Source: Bacteroidales bacterium UBA1215
GTDB lineage: Bacteria; Bacteroidota; Bacteroidia; Bacteroidales; WCHB1-69
Direction of reading: 5' to 3'
NCBI GenBank assembly: GCA_002309475.1
Contig: DBXJ01000063.1
Location: forward strand, 9,297-36,978
Length of the DNA: 27,682 nucleotides
Shown one piece after another: positions 16,017 to 22,936 of the stretch. Position 1 is the first letter of the stretch, and every line of letters starts with the position of its first letter. A model generated the notes under the pieces. That model was not told the DNA's origin. It saw only the letters and a list, made by a program, of their open reading frames with translations, and searched no databases. The translations under genes and the position numbers were made by a program.

Positions 16017-16306
16017 TGCCCTACAAAAACGAATATAGTCTAAAAGAACTCATTCAACAATTATTGGAAGAATCTCCTCAATTGGCGGAGAAATATGCCA
16101 GCGTAAAAGTGCAGCAAATTTGGAAGCAGTCAATGGGAATTTTCTCGCAATATACTCGAAAAATAGAACTAAAGGGCAATAAATTAGTGGTTTATATGAC
16201 CAATCCACTGGTTAAAAATGAATTAAGAATCAACAAGACACAAGCCATCACAATGGTGAATGAAAAATTCGGAAAAGAAATTATTAACACAATAGAAATT
16301 AGATAA
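16016..16306 (+). CDS. DUF721/DciA-family protein
   Basis: 96 residues from the ATG at 16016, which overlaps the preceding TAA (TAATG); a start at 15980 would extend back into the TPR gene and is not preferred. The sequence fits the DUF721 fold: an N-terminal helix (YSLKELIQQLLEES), the W-x-x-x-G-x-x-x-x-Y/H-T segment here as IWKQSMGIFSQYTRKIEL, then GNKLVVYMTNPLVKNELRIN and a terminal helix and strand. In other bacteria DciA interacts with the replicative helicase DnaB and helps its loading. Whether this short version does so is inferred from family membership alone. It is likely translated by re-initiation after the TPR protein. Confidence 0.8.
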   Translation: MPYKNEYSLKELIQQLLEESPQLAEKYASVKVQQIWKQSMGIFSQYTRKIELKGNKLVVYMTNPLVKNELRINKTQAITMVNEKFGKEIINTIEIR

Positions 16307-16307
16307 T

Positions 16308-17054
16308 ATGTATAAGTTAGTTTTAATTCGTCACGGAGAAAGTGAATGGAACAAAGAAAATAGATTTACCGGCTGGACCGATGTAGATTTATCCGAAAAA
16401 GGTGTACAAGAAGCACACGAAGCCGGAAAACAGTTGAAAGAAAAAGGATTTCAATTTAAATATGCCTATACTTCCTATTTAAAACGAGCCATCAAAACAT
16501 TGGATATTGTTTTAGAAGAAATGAATCTTTTGTGGATTCCAGTAGAAAAAACATGGCGTTTGAACGAAAAACATTACGGCAATTTACAAGGATTGAACAA
16601 AAAGGAAACTGTAGAAAAATTCGGAGAAGAACAAGTATTGATATGGAGACGCAGCTATAGCACTCGTCCACCCCAATTGGATATAAACGACCAACGCCAC
16701 CCTGCCAACGATGTAAAATATCAAGGCATCAGCGATGAAGCAGCCCGTCCGTCAACAGAAGCTTTGGCGGATACTATTGATAGAATTTTGCCCTATTGGC
16801 ACAGCGATATTTCAAAAAAATTGCAAGAATGCAAAGAAGTTATTGTGGCAGCACACGGAAATAGCTTGCGGGGCATAGTAAAATATTTGAAAAATATCAG
16901 CGACGAGGATATCATCAACATGAATATTCCTACGGGAATTCCATACGTTTTTGAATTTGACGATAATATGAATTTGATAAAAGATTATTATCTGGCAGAT
17001 CCGGAAACATTGAAAAAAATGATGGAAGCAGTTGCCAATCAAGGAAAAAAATAG
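16308..17054 (+). CDS. gpmA: 2,3-bisphosphoglycerate-dependent phosphoglycerate mutase
   Basis: 248 residues, matching the dPGM family. Interconverts 3- and 2-phosphoglycerate in glycolysis and gluconeogenesis through a phosphohistidine. The active-site start LIRHGESEWNKENRFTGWTD has H9 as the phosphorylated residue. TWRLNEKHYGNLQGLNKKET carries the catalytic Glu. SYSTRPPQLD and DTIDRILPYW are further landmarks, and the second catalytic His lies in VIVAAHGNSLRGIVK. The ATG is one base beyond the preceding stop. Three bases separate it from the phosphatase gene downstream, in the same unit. Confidence 0.96.
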   Translation: MYKLVLIRHGESEWNKENRFTGWTDVDLSEKGVQEAHEAGKQLKEKGFQFKYAYTSYLKRAIKTLDIVLEEMNLLWIPVEKTWRLNEKHYGNLQGLNKKETVEKFGEEQVLIWRRSYSTRPPQLDINDQRHPANDVKYQGISDEAARPSTEALADTIDRILPYWHSDISKKLQECKEVIVAAHGNSLRGIVKYLKNISDEDIINMNIPTGIPYVFEFDDNMNLIKDYYLADPETLKKMMEAVANQGKK

Positions 17055-17057
17055 AAG

Positions 17058-17780
17058 ATGAATCGTTGGGCAATTGGCGATGTTCACGGATGCTTTAGCA
17101 CATTACAATCATTAATTGAAAATGTATTGTGTGTTCAAAAAGATGATGAAATATACTTTTTGGGCGATGTGATAGATAGAGGTATGAAATCCAAGGAAGT
17201 TTTGGACTATATCATTCAAAAACAATCCGATGGATATCATTTTAAAGTGCTAAAAGGCAATCATGAATATTTTTTGCTGAAAGTTGTCCAAACGGAAATC
17301 AACAAGAAAAAACAGTTTTTATTCGGCAAGAAAAAATCAAAAAAAATCATTGACACTTGGTTGCAACGTGATGGCGGCTACAACACTTTGAAGAGTTTTC
17401 ATGTGCAAAATGCATTAGAAATACCGGAAACATACATTTCTTTTTTGCAATCACTGCCCTACTTTTTTGAAGTCGGCAATACCATTCTTACACATGCAGG
17501 ATTGAATGCTAAGATAGACAATCCCTATCAAGACATCCAGTCTCTTTTATTTGGCAGCAACAATCAATACGACAATGATTTTTTGAAAAATCGGATTGTT
17601 ATTCACGGACACAATGCAATTTCTATGGAGGCCATCACCATTTTAGCCAACAATACCGATAAATACCACTATATTTGTATTGACAATGGTTGTGTATATG
17701 GACGACACCACGATTTAGGACATTTGCTTGCCATCAATTTAGACACATTAGAAATAAAAAAACAAGTAAACATAGATTAA
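17058..17780 (+). CDS. PP1/PPP-like serine/threonine protein phosphatase
   Basis: 240 residues. Calcineurin-like metallophosphoesterase of the bacterial PrpA/ApaH-like group. The dinuclear metal site motifs appear in order: IGDVHGC (6-12), LGDVIDRG, KGNHEYF, LTHAGLN and RIVIHGHNAI, followed by CIDNGCVYG as in PPP enzymes. The GNHE motif is followed by a Lys-rich insert (about 75-95, KKKQFLFGKKKSKK) that may be disordered. The substrate could be a phosphoprotein or a dinucleotide; the sequence cannot separate the two. Lies between gpmA (three bases) and glmM (one base) in the same transcription unit. Cytoplasmic, no signal peptide. Confidence 0.88.
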   Translation: MNRWAIGDVHGCFSTLQSLIENVLCVQKDDEIYFLGDVIDRGMKSKEVLDYIIQKQSDGYHFKVLKGNHEYFLLKVVQTEINKKKQFLFGKKKSKKIIDTWLQRDGGYNTLKSFHVQNALEIPETYISFLQSLPYFFEVGNTILTHAGLNAKIDNPYQDIQSLLFGSNNQYDNDFLKNRIVIHGHNAISMEAITILANNTDKYHYICIDNGCVYGRHHDLGHLLAINLDTLEIKKQVNID

Positions 17781-17781
17781 C

Positions 17782-19176
17782 ATGGCTTTAATAAAATCAA
17801 TATCAGGTATAAGAGGAACCATTGGCGGTTTGCAAGGTGACAATTTAACCCCTATAGACATTCTTAAATTCACCACTGCCTTTGCCATCATCATGAAAAA
17901 CAATCATCCCGAACAAGCCATCCATGTTGTTGTCGGACGTGATGCAAGAATTTCCGGCAATATGGTCAACCATTTAGTATGCGGCACTTTGTTGGGAATG
18001 GGTATCAACGTAATAGATATCGGATTGTCAACCACACCGACAGTAGAAATGGAAGTCATTGCACAAAAGGCACATGGAGGTATTATCATTACTGCCAGCC
18101 ACAATCCAATGCAATGGAATGCCTTGAAACTTTTGAATGAAAAAGGCGAATTTTTCTCTGCCCAAATGGGAAAAGATGTTTTGGAAATAGCAGAAAATAT
18201 TGACAAAGTTGATTTTGCAACAACCACAGAATTAGGAAAATACACACAAGTCAACGATGCTATTGCACGCCATATTGAAGCTATCAAACAATTAGATTTG
18301 GTAGATGTTGACGCTATCAAGAATGCACATTTTCATATAGCAGTTGATTGCGTAAATTCCACCGGAGGAATAGCCATTCCACAATTATTGAAAGAATTGG
18401 GTGTAGAAAAAGTACATGAATTAAATTGTACTCCGGATGGAATGTTCCCTCATATTCCTGAACCATTACCGGAAAATTTAACCACCACTATGGACTATAT
18501 CAAACACAACCGTGTTGATGCAGGTTTTGTAGTAGATCCTGATGTAGATAGATTGGCGATTATCCAAGAAGACGGAACCTATTTCGGTGAAGAATACACT
18601 TTGGTATCGGTGGCAGAATATGTACTCAGTCAGCAAAGTGGAAATACCGTTTCGAATCTTTCTTCTACACAAGCATTGAAAATTGTAACCGAAAAGCATG
18701 GCGGACAATATTCTGCTTCTGCTGTCGGTGAAGTCAATGTGGTAGAAGAAATGAAACGTGTTCATGCCGTTATCGGCGGAGAAGGCAATGGCGGTGTTAT
18801 TTATCCTGCCCTACACTATGGCAGAGATGCTTTAGTAGGCATTGCTTTGTTTTTGACAGCATTGGCAAAAAAGAAAATAACTTGTTCTGCCTACCGACAA
18901 ACATTCCCGAACTTTTTTATCTACAAAGACAAAATACAACTTACTCCCGATATAAATGTTGACAATGTATTGGCATACATCAAAGAAAAATACAAAAACG
19001 AAAAAGTGGTTGACATAGACGGTGTCAAAATATTGTTCAACAATGAATGGGTACATCTAAGGAAATCCAATACCGAACCAATTATTAGAATTTATGCTGA
19101 AAGTATTGATGAAACTACTGCAAAAACTCGGGCTAATCAGATTAGAACCGACATTGCAGAATACAACAATCGATAA
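17782..19176 (+). CDS. glmM: Phosphoglucosamine mutase
   Basis: 464 residues, in the range of the alpha-D-phosphohexomutase family. Converts glucosamine-6-phosphate to glucosamine-1-phosphate for UDP-GlcNAc, peptidoglycan and lipopolysaccharide. The N-terminal SGIRGTIGG loop is followed by active-site Ser106 in ITASHNPMQWNALK, the Mg2+ loop DPDVDRLAI (D252, D254, D256), the sugar-binding GGEGNGGVIYP and the phosphate-binding RKSNTEPIIRIYAES. The alternative of a phosphomannomutase is possible because family members are similar; the E-G-N-G loop fits GlmM-like bacterial enzymes of Bacteroidota. The stop is 19 bases before the pth ATG. Confidence 0.9.
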   Translation: MALIKSISGIRGTIGGLQGDNLTPIDILKFTTAFAIIMKNNHPEQAIHVVVGRDARISGNMVNHLVCGTLLGMGINVIDIGLSTTPTVEMEVIAQKAHGGIIITASHNPMQWNALKLLNEKGEFFSAQMGKDVLEIAENIDKVDFATTTELGKYTQVNDAIARHIEAIKQLDLVDVDAIKNAHFHIAVDCVNSTGGIAIPQLLKELGVEKVHELNCTPDGMFPHIPEPLPENLTTTMDYIKHNRVDAGFVVDPDVDRLAIIQEDGTYFGEEYTLVSVAEYVLSQQSGNTVSNLSSTQALKIVTEKHGGQYSASAVGEVNVVEEMKRVHAVIGGEGNGGVIYPALHYGRDALVGIALFLTALAKKKITCSAYRQTFPNFFIYKDKIQLTPDINVDNVLAYIKEKYKNEKVVDIDGVKILFNNEWVHLRKSNTEPIIRIYAESIDETTAKTRANQIRTDIAEYNNR

Positions 19177-19195
19177 CGATACAACTCCTCCTGAA

Positions 19196-19786
19196 ATGAA
19201 ATACTTGATAGTAGGATTAGGAAATATCGGCAACGAATACAGCCATACAAGACACAACATCGGTTTTGCAGCGGTGGATTATATTGCCCAACAACAAAAT
19301 CTTGTTTTTGAATCGGATAGATATGCCTACACTTGTTCTTTTAAATACAAAGGCAAGACTATCATTTTAGCCAAACCTACCACCTATATGAATCTCAGCG
19401 GAAAAGCCGTTCGTTATCATTTGGACAAACACAAAATTCCACTTTCCAATTTAATGGTAATCGCAGACGACAAAGATATTCCATTAGGAACTTTTAAAAT
19501 TAAATCCAAAGGAACAGGCGGCAGCCACAATGGCATCAACCATATTGTTACCATTTTAAACAGTATAAACTTTGCTCGTCTGCGTATCGGCATCGGCAAT
19601 GATTTTGCAAAGGGCTATCAAGTGGATTTTGTTTTGGGAAGATTTGAAACAAACGAAATAGAACAAATAAAACCCTGTATTGAAGAATCCTACGAAATAG
19701 TTAAAGACTTTGCCACACAAGGCATTGACCGAACGATGAACCTACATAACAGGAAAAAACAAAATCAAGAAAAAAAAGTTGACTAA
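19196..19786 (+). CDS. pth: Peptidyl-tRNA hydrolase
   Basis: 196 residues from the ATG at 19196; a longer reading frame beginning inside glmM is not used because the conserved N terminus MKYLIVGLGNIG begins exactly here. Hydrolyses peptidyl-tRNA that falls off ribosomes. Catalytic H20 and N10 (GLGNIGNEYSHTRHNIGF), KPTTYMNLSGKAV with the conserved Asn, D92 in IADDKDIPLG and GSHNGINHI are all in place. The end is Lys-rich (HNRKKQNQEKKVD). Last gene of the run that begins at tmRNA; its stop codon falls in the loop of the terminator. Confidence 0.97.
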   Translation: MKYLIVGLGNIGNEYSHTRHNIGFAAVDYIAQQQNLVFESDRYAYTCSFKYKGKTIILAKPTTYMNLSGKAVRYHLDKHKIPLSNLMVIADDKDIPLGTFKIKSKGTGGSHNGINHIVTILNSINFARLRIGIGNDFAKGYQVDFVLGRFETNEIEQIKPCIEESYEIVKDFATQGIDRTMNLHNRKKQNQEKKVD

Positions 19787-19799
19787 TGTCAACTTTTTT
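19772..19799 (+). terminator. Intrinsic terminator after pth
   Basis: Stem GTTGAC (19778-19783) / GTCAAC (19788-19793), extended by six A-T pairs, with loop TAAT and a T6 tail. The pth stop TAA (19784-19786) is in the loop, so translation runs through the left arm. The A/T-symmetric arms allow function on both strands. Confidence 0.85.
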
Positions 19800-19820
19800 C
19801 AATTATGATTGTTCTTTTAT

Positions 19821-19853
19821 AACAAACAAAAGGCTGATTATTTTGTAATCAGC
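19821..19853 (-). terminator. Intrinsic terminator of the dihydroorotate dehydrogenase-like gene
   Basis: On the minus strand the eight-base stem GCTGATTA (19853-19846) pairs with TAATCAGC (19840-19833) around loop CAAAA and is followed by the T-rich tail CTTTTGTTTGTT. It lies 18 bases after the stop codon. Confidence 0.82.
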
Positions 19854-19871
19854 TAATACTACTTATGAAGA

Positions 19872-20864
19872 TTATTCTTTGCTACCGAAATATTTGATAA
19901 ACTGAGTACGTTCAAACAAATCGGTGTCATCGCCTTCACTATCAGAATGCAACAATCCTTTGAATTGTGAAATGGATGTATAATGATGTTTTTCCATCCA
20001 TACTGACAAATTTTCTTTCATTACATTTATATATTGTGGTCCTTTTTCAAAAATGACACTACACAATTCAACGGCGGAAGCACCTACAAGTATTGATTTC
20101 ACCAAGCCATCGGCATCACGAACACCACCGGAAACGGCAATATTTATCGGATTCAAACGGCTATAGGCAAATCCTGTCCAACGCAAAGAATTAGACAATT
20201 CAAATCCGCTGCTTAAAATTTGACCTGCCACGGTCTTCATATTATCAATATCTACATCTAAGGGGAAAAAGCGATTAAACAACACTACTGCATCGGCTCC
20301 ATTTTGTTTCAATTGGTCCACCAAGGCAATAGGATTGGTAAAATTGTTGCCCAACTTCATGATGATAGGAATATTGATAGTTTGCTTAAGATGCTTTAAT
20401 ATATTGACATGTTCTTTTTCAAAACTGCCATATTCATAATTGATAGCTCTTTGGGTTTGCAAAGACAAAATATTTATTTCGATGGCATCTGCACCGGCTC
20501 TTTCTATATCTTTGGCAAAATTTACCCATTCGGAATCATTATAGCAACTAATGCTGGCAATGACAGGAATATTGCAGTTTTTTTTGCTGTCTCTGACAAC
20601 ATTTAAATAATCTTCCAATTTATGTTGACGAACATAAGAAGTTAAATAATCGTAGCCTTCTGCTCGACCGAAAGCATTATCGTCTAACAATTGGGATGTT
20701 TCGTGCAAAATTTGCTCTTCGAACAAAGATTTAAGAACAACAGCTCCTGCTCCGGCTGCAGCTAAATTTGCATTATTTTCGGCACTTTTAGTAAGTCCTG
20801 AACTACTTATGATTATTGGATTGTTAAGTTTGAGTCCTGCAAAGGTGGTTGTTAAATCTAACAT
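19872..20864 (-). CDS. Dihydroorotate dehydrogenase-like flavoprotein
   Basis: 330 residues, a TIM-barrel FMN protein of the PyrD superfamily. MLDLTTTFAGLKLNNPIIISSSGLTKS is the barrel entry, AGAGAVVLKS and IPIIMKLGNNF are FMN-contact strands, and the second half has AVSGGVRDADGLVKSILVGASAVEL, the flavin phosphate site. The orotate-binding loop of true class 1 enzymes (EINLSCPN) reads EINILSLQ here: the Ser may stand where the catalytic base lies, but the Pro-Asn is lost, and NTxxG in the later loop becomes FNRFF. I therefore expect a related oxidoreductase with unknown substrate rather than a certain pyrimidine enzyme. This resembles the group commonly labelled dihydroorotate dehydrogenase-like protein. 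Monocistronic, flanked by promoter and terminator. Confidence 0.8.
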   Translation of the reverse strand: MLDLTTTFAGLKLNNPIIISSSGLTKSAENNANLAAAGAGAVVLKSLFEEQILHETSQLLDDNAFGRAEGYDYLTSYVRQHKLEDYLNVVRDSKKNCNIPVIASISCYNDSEWVNFAKDIERAGADAIEINILSLQTQRAINYEYGSFEKEHVNILKHLKQTINIPIIMKLGNNFTNPIALVDQLKQNGADAVVLFNRFFPLDVDIDNMKTVAGQILSSGFELSNSLRWTGFAYSRLNPINIAVSGGVRDADGLVKSILVGASAVELCSVIFEKGPQYINVMKENLSVWMEKHHYTSISQFKGLLHSDSEGDDTDLFERTQFIKYFGSKE

Positions 20865-20891
20865 ATTATTACATTTTTATATTTACAATTG

Positions 20892-20899
20892 CAAAAGTA
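20892..20899 (-). promoter_or_regulatory. Promoter -7 element of the dihydroorotate dehydrogenase-like gene
   Basis: TACTTTTG on the minus strand matches TAnnTTTG, 27 bases before the ATG; predicted transcription start near 20886. Confidence 0.7.
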
Positions 20900-21005
20900 C
20901 TAAAAATAAATGAACCTTGCCAATATTTTCTTTATTTTTTCAACATTTTCACACAATAATATGACAAATAATGATGTCGTTTGATAGTCTCCCCTATCCA
21001 CTTAC

Positions 21006-21031
21006 AAAAAAACACCGCTTAAAGCGGTGTT
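21006..21031 (-). terminator. Intrinsic terminator of tRNA-Val
   Basis: Eight-base G/C-rich stem AACACCGC (21011-21018) with GCGGTGTT (21024-21031), five-base loop. On the minus strand a T run follows (A run 21006-21012 on the plus strand). Located 10 bases beyond the tRNA 3' end. Confidence 0.88.
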
Positions 21032-21041
21032 GAAATGTTTG

Positions 21042-21116
21042 TGTTCCGTGGCAGATTTGAACTGCCGACCTCTTGCGTGTGAAGCAAGCACTCTAAACCA
21101 GCTGAGCTAACGGAAC
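21042..21116 (-). tRNA. tRNA-Val (anticodon CAC)
   Basis: 75 bases. Acceptor GTTCCGT pairs with ACGGAAC; D arm GCTC-AGCTGGTTTA-GAGT; anticodon stem CTTGC/GCAAG encloses loop TTCACAC, giving anticodon CAC, which reads GUG. T arm GGCAG-TTCAAAT-CTGCC is intact. Discriminator A; CCA is not encoded. Own promoter upstream and terminator downstream. Confidence 0.93.
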
Positions 21117-21132
21117 GCTTAAAACAACACTG

Positions 21133-21140
21133 CAAAAGTA
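21133..21140 (-). promoter_or_regulatory. Promoter -7 element of tRNA-Val
   Basis: TACTTTTG on the minus strand matches TAnnTTTG, 16 bases before the tRNA 5' end. Confidence 0.68.
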
Positions 21141-21193
21141 GCGTTTTTTTTTCAATTATTCACCATTATTCTACTCCAAAAAATAAATTTTTA

Positions 21194-22906
21194 CTACTGA
21201 TAAGAATTTAATAGTTGTTTCTCTACCTCAGACAGGTCAAATATCTTATAAATTTCTTCATTTATAGCAGCTAATAATTGTGCAGTTGCCCCGCTTTGTA
21301 GAATTTCATCCACCAATTGCACCAATTTGATATCTTGAGATTTTGTAATTTTAGGGAAAGGAAGTTTGCTTAAATTACTTTTTAAAACTTTTACATCATG
21401 AAAACTACTTGTATATAAATACCGATATAGTGATGAATTGAGAAATGCAGCAACACTTTTTATTGACATCGTGTCTATTTGAGGAATGAGTATGTTAGCA
21501 CTGTTTAAGCAAAGTCTTTGTCGGTTATCATAAGCAAAAACGGGTTTAGTGGCAATAAACCGATAGATAAGTTTTTCCGGTGCACGATAATACGCTTCTT
21601 TTGCACATTGTTGTAATTGTGACGGAATAAAACATATATATTTTTTCTCCGGAGAGATTCTATAAGGTTGAATTTCTTTTCCTGTATAGATAGCTTCTGC
21701 CCCATTGCAACATTTATCTAACAATTTTTCTTTGTTGTTGCCGGTAACTATTCCCAATGCCCACTGACTATGCGTTAAATAATCATGAGCCTTATTTTCC
21801 ACTTTTCTTTGAATAGATTGTTCTATCGGATTAATACTGAATAGAGGAATGGAATGTGTATCTTTGTCAACTACTATGCTAACATAATTACACTTATTGT
21901 CATCTATCACACAATATTGTTGTTCAGCCACATGCTTAGGTCTAAGTTGGATGCTAAAATATTTTGTAAATACACCATCAAAATGGTCATGATAGATGGA
22001 AATGTTATCTATTGTTGAATGATGTATGATATAGCTTCTTATATCTTTATGAATATCAATATTTAGCAGTGCATACGGCAACAGAAATTTTAAATAGCCA
22101 TCGCTTTTAAGCATTTGCAATGCTTTGAACAAACATTGTGAGGCTTTCTCTTTGCTATCCAACTCCGAATGATGATATACACGTCTTTTGTCTGTCCCCC
22201 ATGGAGGATTGGTACAAATATAATCAAATCGGAGCGTATTTTTTGAATCAAACAAGTGATTTGCAGTAAGAAAATCGCCACAAACAATGTTAGGTATGAA
22301 CCTATGACGCTTATATTTTGCCAACAGATTCACCTTGGCAATCAAAACTGCTATCGGATTGATATCGGAACCGAATAAATTTTCCGGATGCTTTGTTTTT
22401 ACTCCCAATAAAAAAGCTCCACTTCCACAGCACGGATCATAAAAATTCTTATCTTGTTGTAAAACAATATCTCCTACCATATCTTGTACAATATGGGCTT
22501 GAGTGTAATATTGTCCCGTAGCATTTCGTTCGCCCTCCGACAATAAGGATTGATAGACAAAACCCAATAAATCCTCGTCAGTATTCCATATCAATGGAGA
22601 AATTTCAACAGGCAACTCACTATATGCAACATAGGGTTCTAAAACCTCTTTTACATGTTTTAAATGATAGATGCCGATAGCTTTTAATTTGGCAATACAT
22701 AGTGTATAGATGATATCTTCAATATGGGATTGATAAGGCAAAACTTTTTCAAGCAAATCCATAGCCTGCTTAGATTGTGCATAATTGGCAGCGACAACTC
22801 TTTTGGTGGAAAGAGTTTTATTGGCTCTTTGCCTTAAGCGACCTTTACTATTTGTTTTCAGTCGGGTCCAATTATTAATCGTTGTCTGGCTTACCAATGA
22901 ATTCAT
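21194..22906 (-). CDS. Solitary adenine-N6 DNA methyltransferase (gamma class, TaqI-like)
   Basis: 570 residues from the ATG at 22906 (a TTG precedes it). Methylates the N6 of adenine in a specific DNA site using S-adenosylmethionine. The N terminus (about 1-35, SQTTINNWTRLKTNSKGR) looks like a helix-turn-helix followed by a basic stretch. A helical segment leads into ERNATGQYYTQAHIVQDMV, the usual approach to the SAM domain. Motif I is YDPCCGSGAF (about 156-165), the acidic motif follows as GSDINPIAV, and motif IV is NPPWG (233-237). The C-terminal part (about 370-560, with FIATKPVFAYDNRQR and LNSSLYRYLYTSSFHDVK) resembles the target-recognition domain of TaqI-type enzymes. No nuclease motif is visible here or in neighbouring genes. 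Starts 30 bases after the GH92 stop on the same strand. Confidence 0.88.
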   Translation of the reverse strand: MNSLVSQTTINNWTRLKTNSKGRLRQRANKTLSTKRVVAANYAQSKQAMDLLEKVLPYQSHIEDIIYTLCIAKLKAIGIYHLKHVKEVLEPYVAYSELPVEISPLIWNTDEDLLGFVYQSLLSEGERNATGQYYTQAHIVQDMVGDIVLQQDKNFYDPCCGSGAFLLGVKTKHPENLFGSDINPIAVLIAKVNLLAKYKRHRFIPNIVCGDFLTANHLFDSKNTLRFDYICTNPPWGTDKRRVYHHSELDSKEKASQCLFKALQMLKSDGYLKFLLPYALLNIDIHKDIRSYIIHHSTIDNISIYHDHFDGVFTKYFSIQLRPKHVAEQQYCVIDDNKCNYVSIVVDKDTHSIPLFSINPIEQSIQRKVENKAHDYLTHSQWALGIVTGNNKEKLLDKCCNGAEAIYTGKEIQPYRISPEKKYICFIPSQLQQCAKEAYYRAPEKLIYRFIATKPVFAYDNRQRLCLNSANILIPQIDTMSIKSVAAFLNSSLYRYLYTSSFHDVKVLKSNLSKLPFPKITKSQDIKLVQLVDEILQSGATAQLLAAINEEIYKIFDLSEVEKQLLNSYQ

Positions 22907-22936
22907 CAATATTTACCCATTTATATCAAAAAAAAT

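Noticed and set aside
19094..19195. Upstream extension of pth into glmM
   Set aside because: The conserved Pth N terminus starts at the ATG at 19196; the extra residues are a shifted frame of glmM.
21042..22906. Methyltransferase as cargo of an element inserted at tRNA-Val
   Set aside because: The methyltransferase is on the 5' side of the tRNA rather than its 3' end. No integrase and no repeated tRNA fragment were seen.
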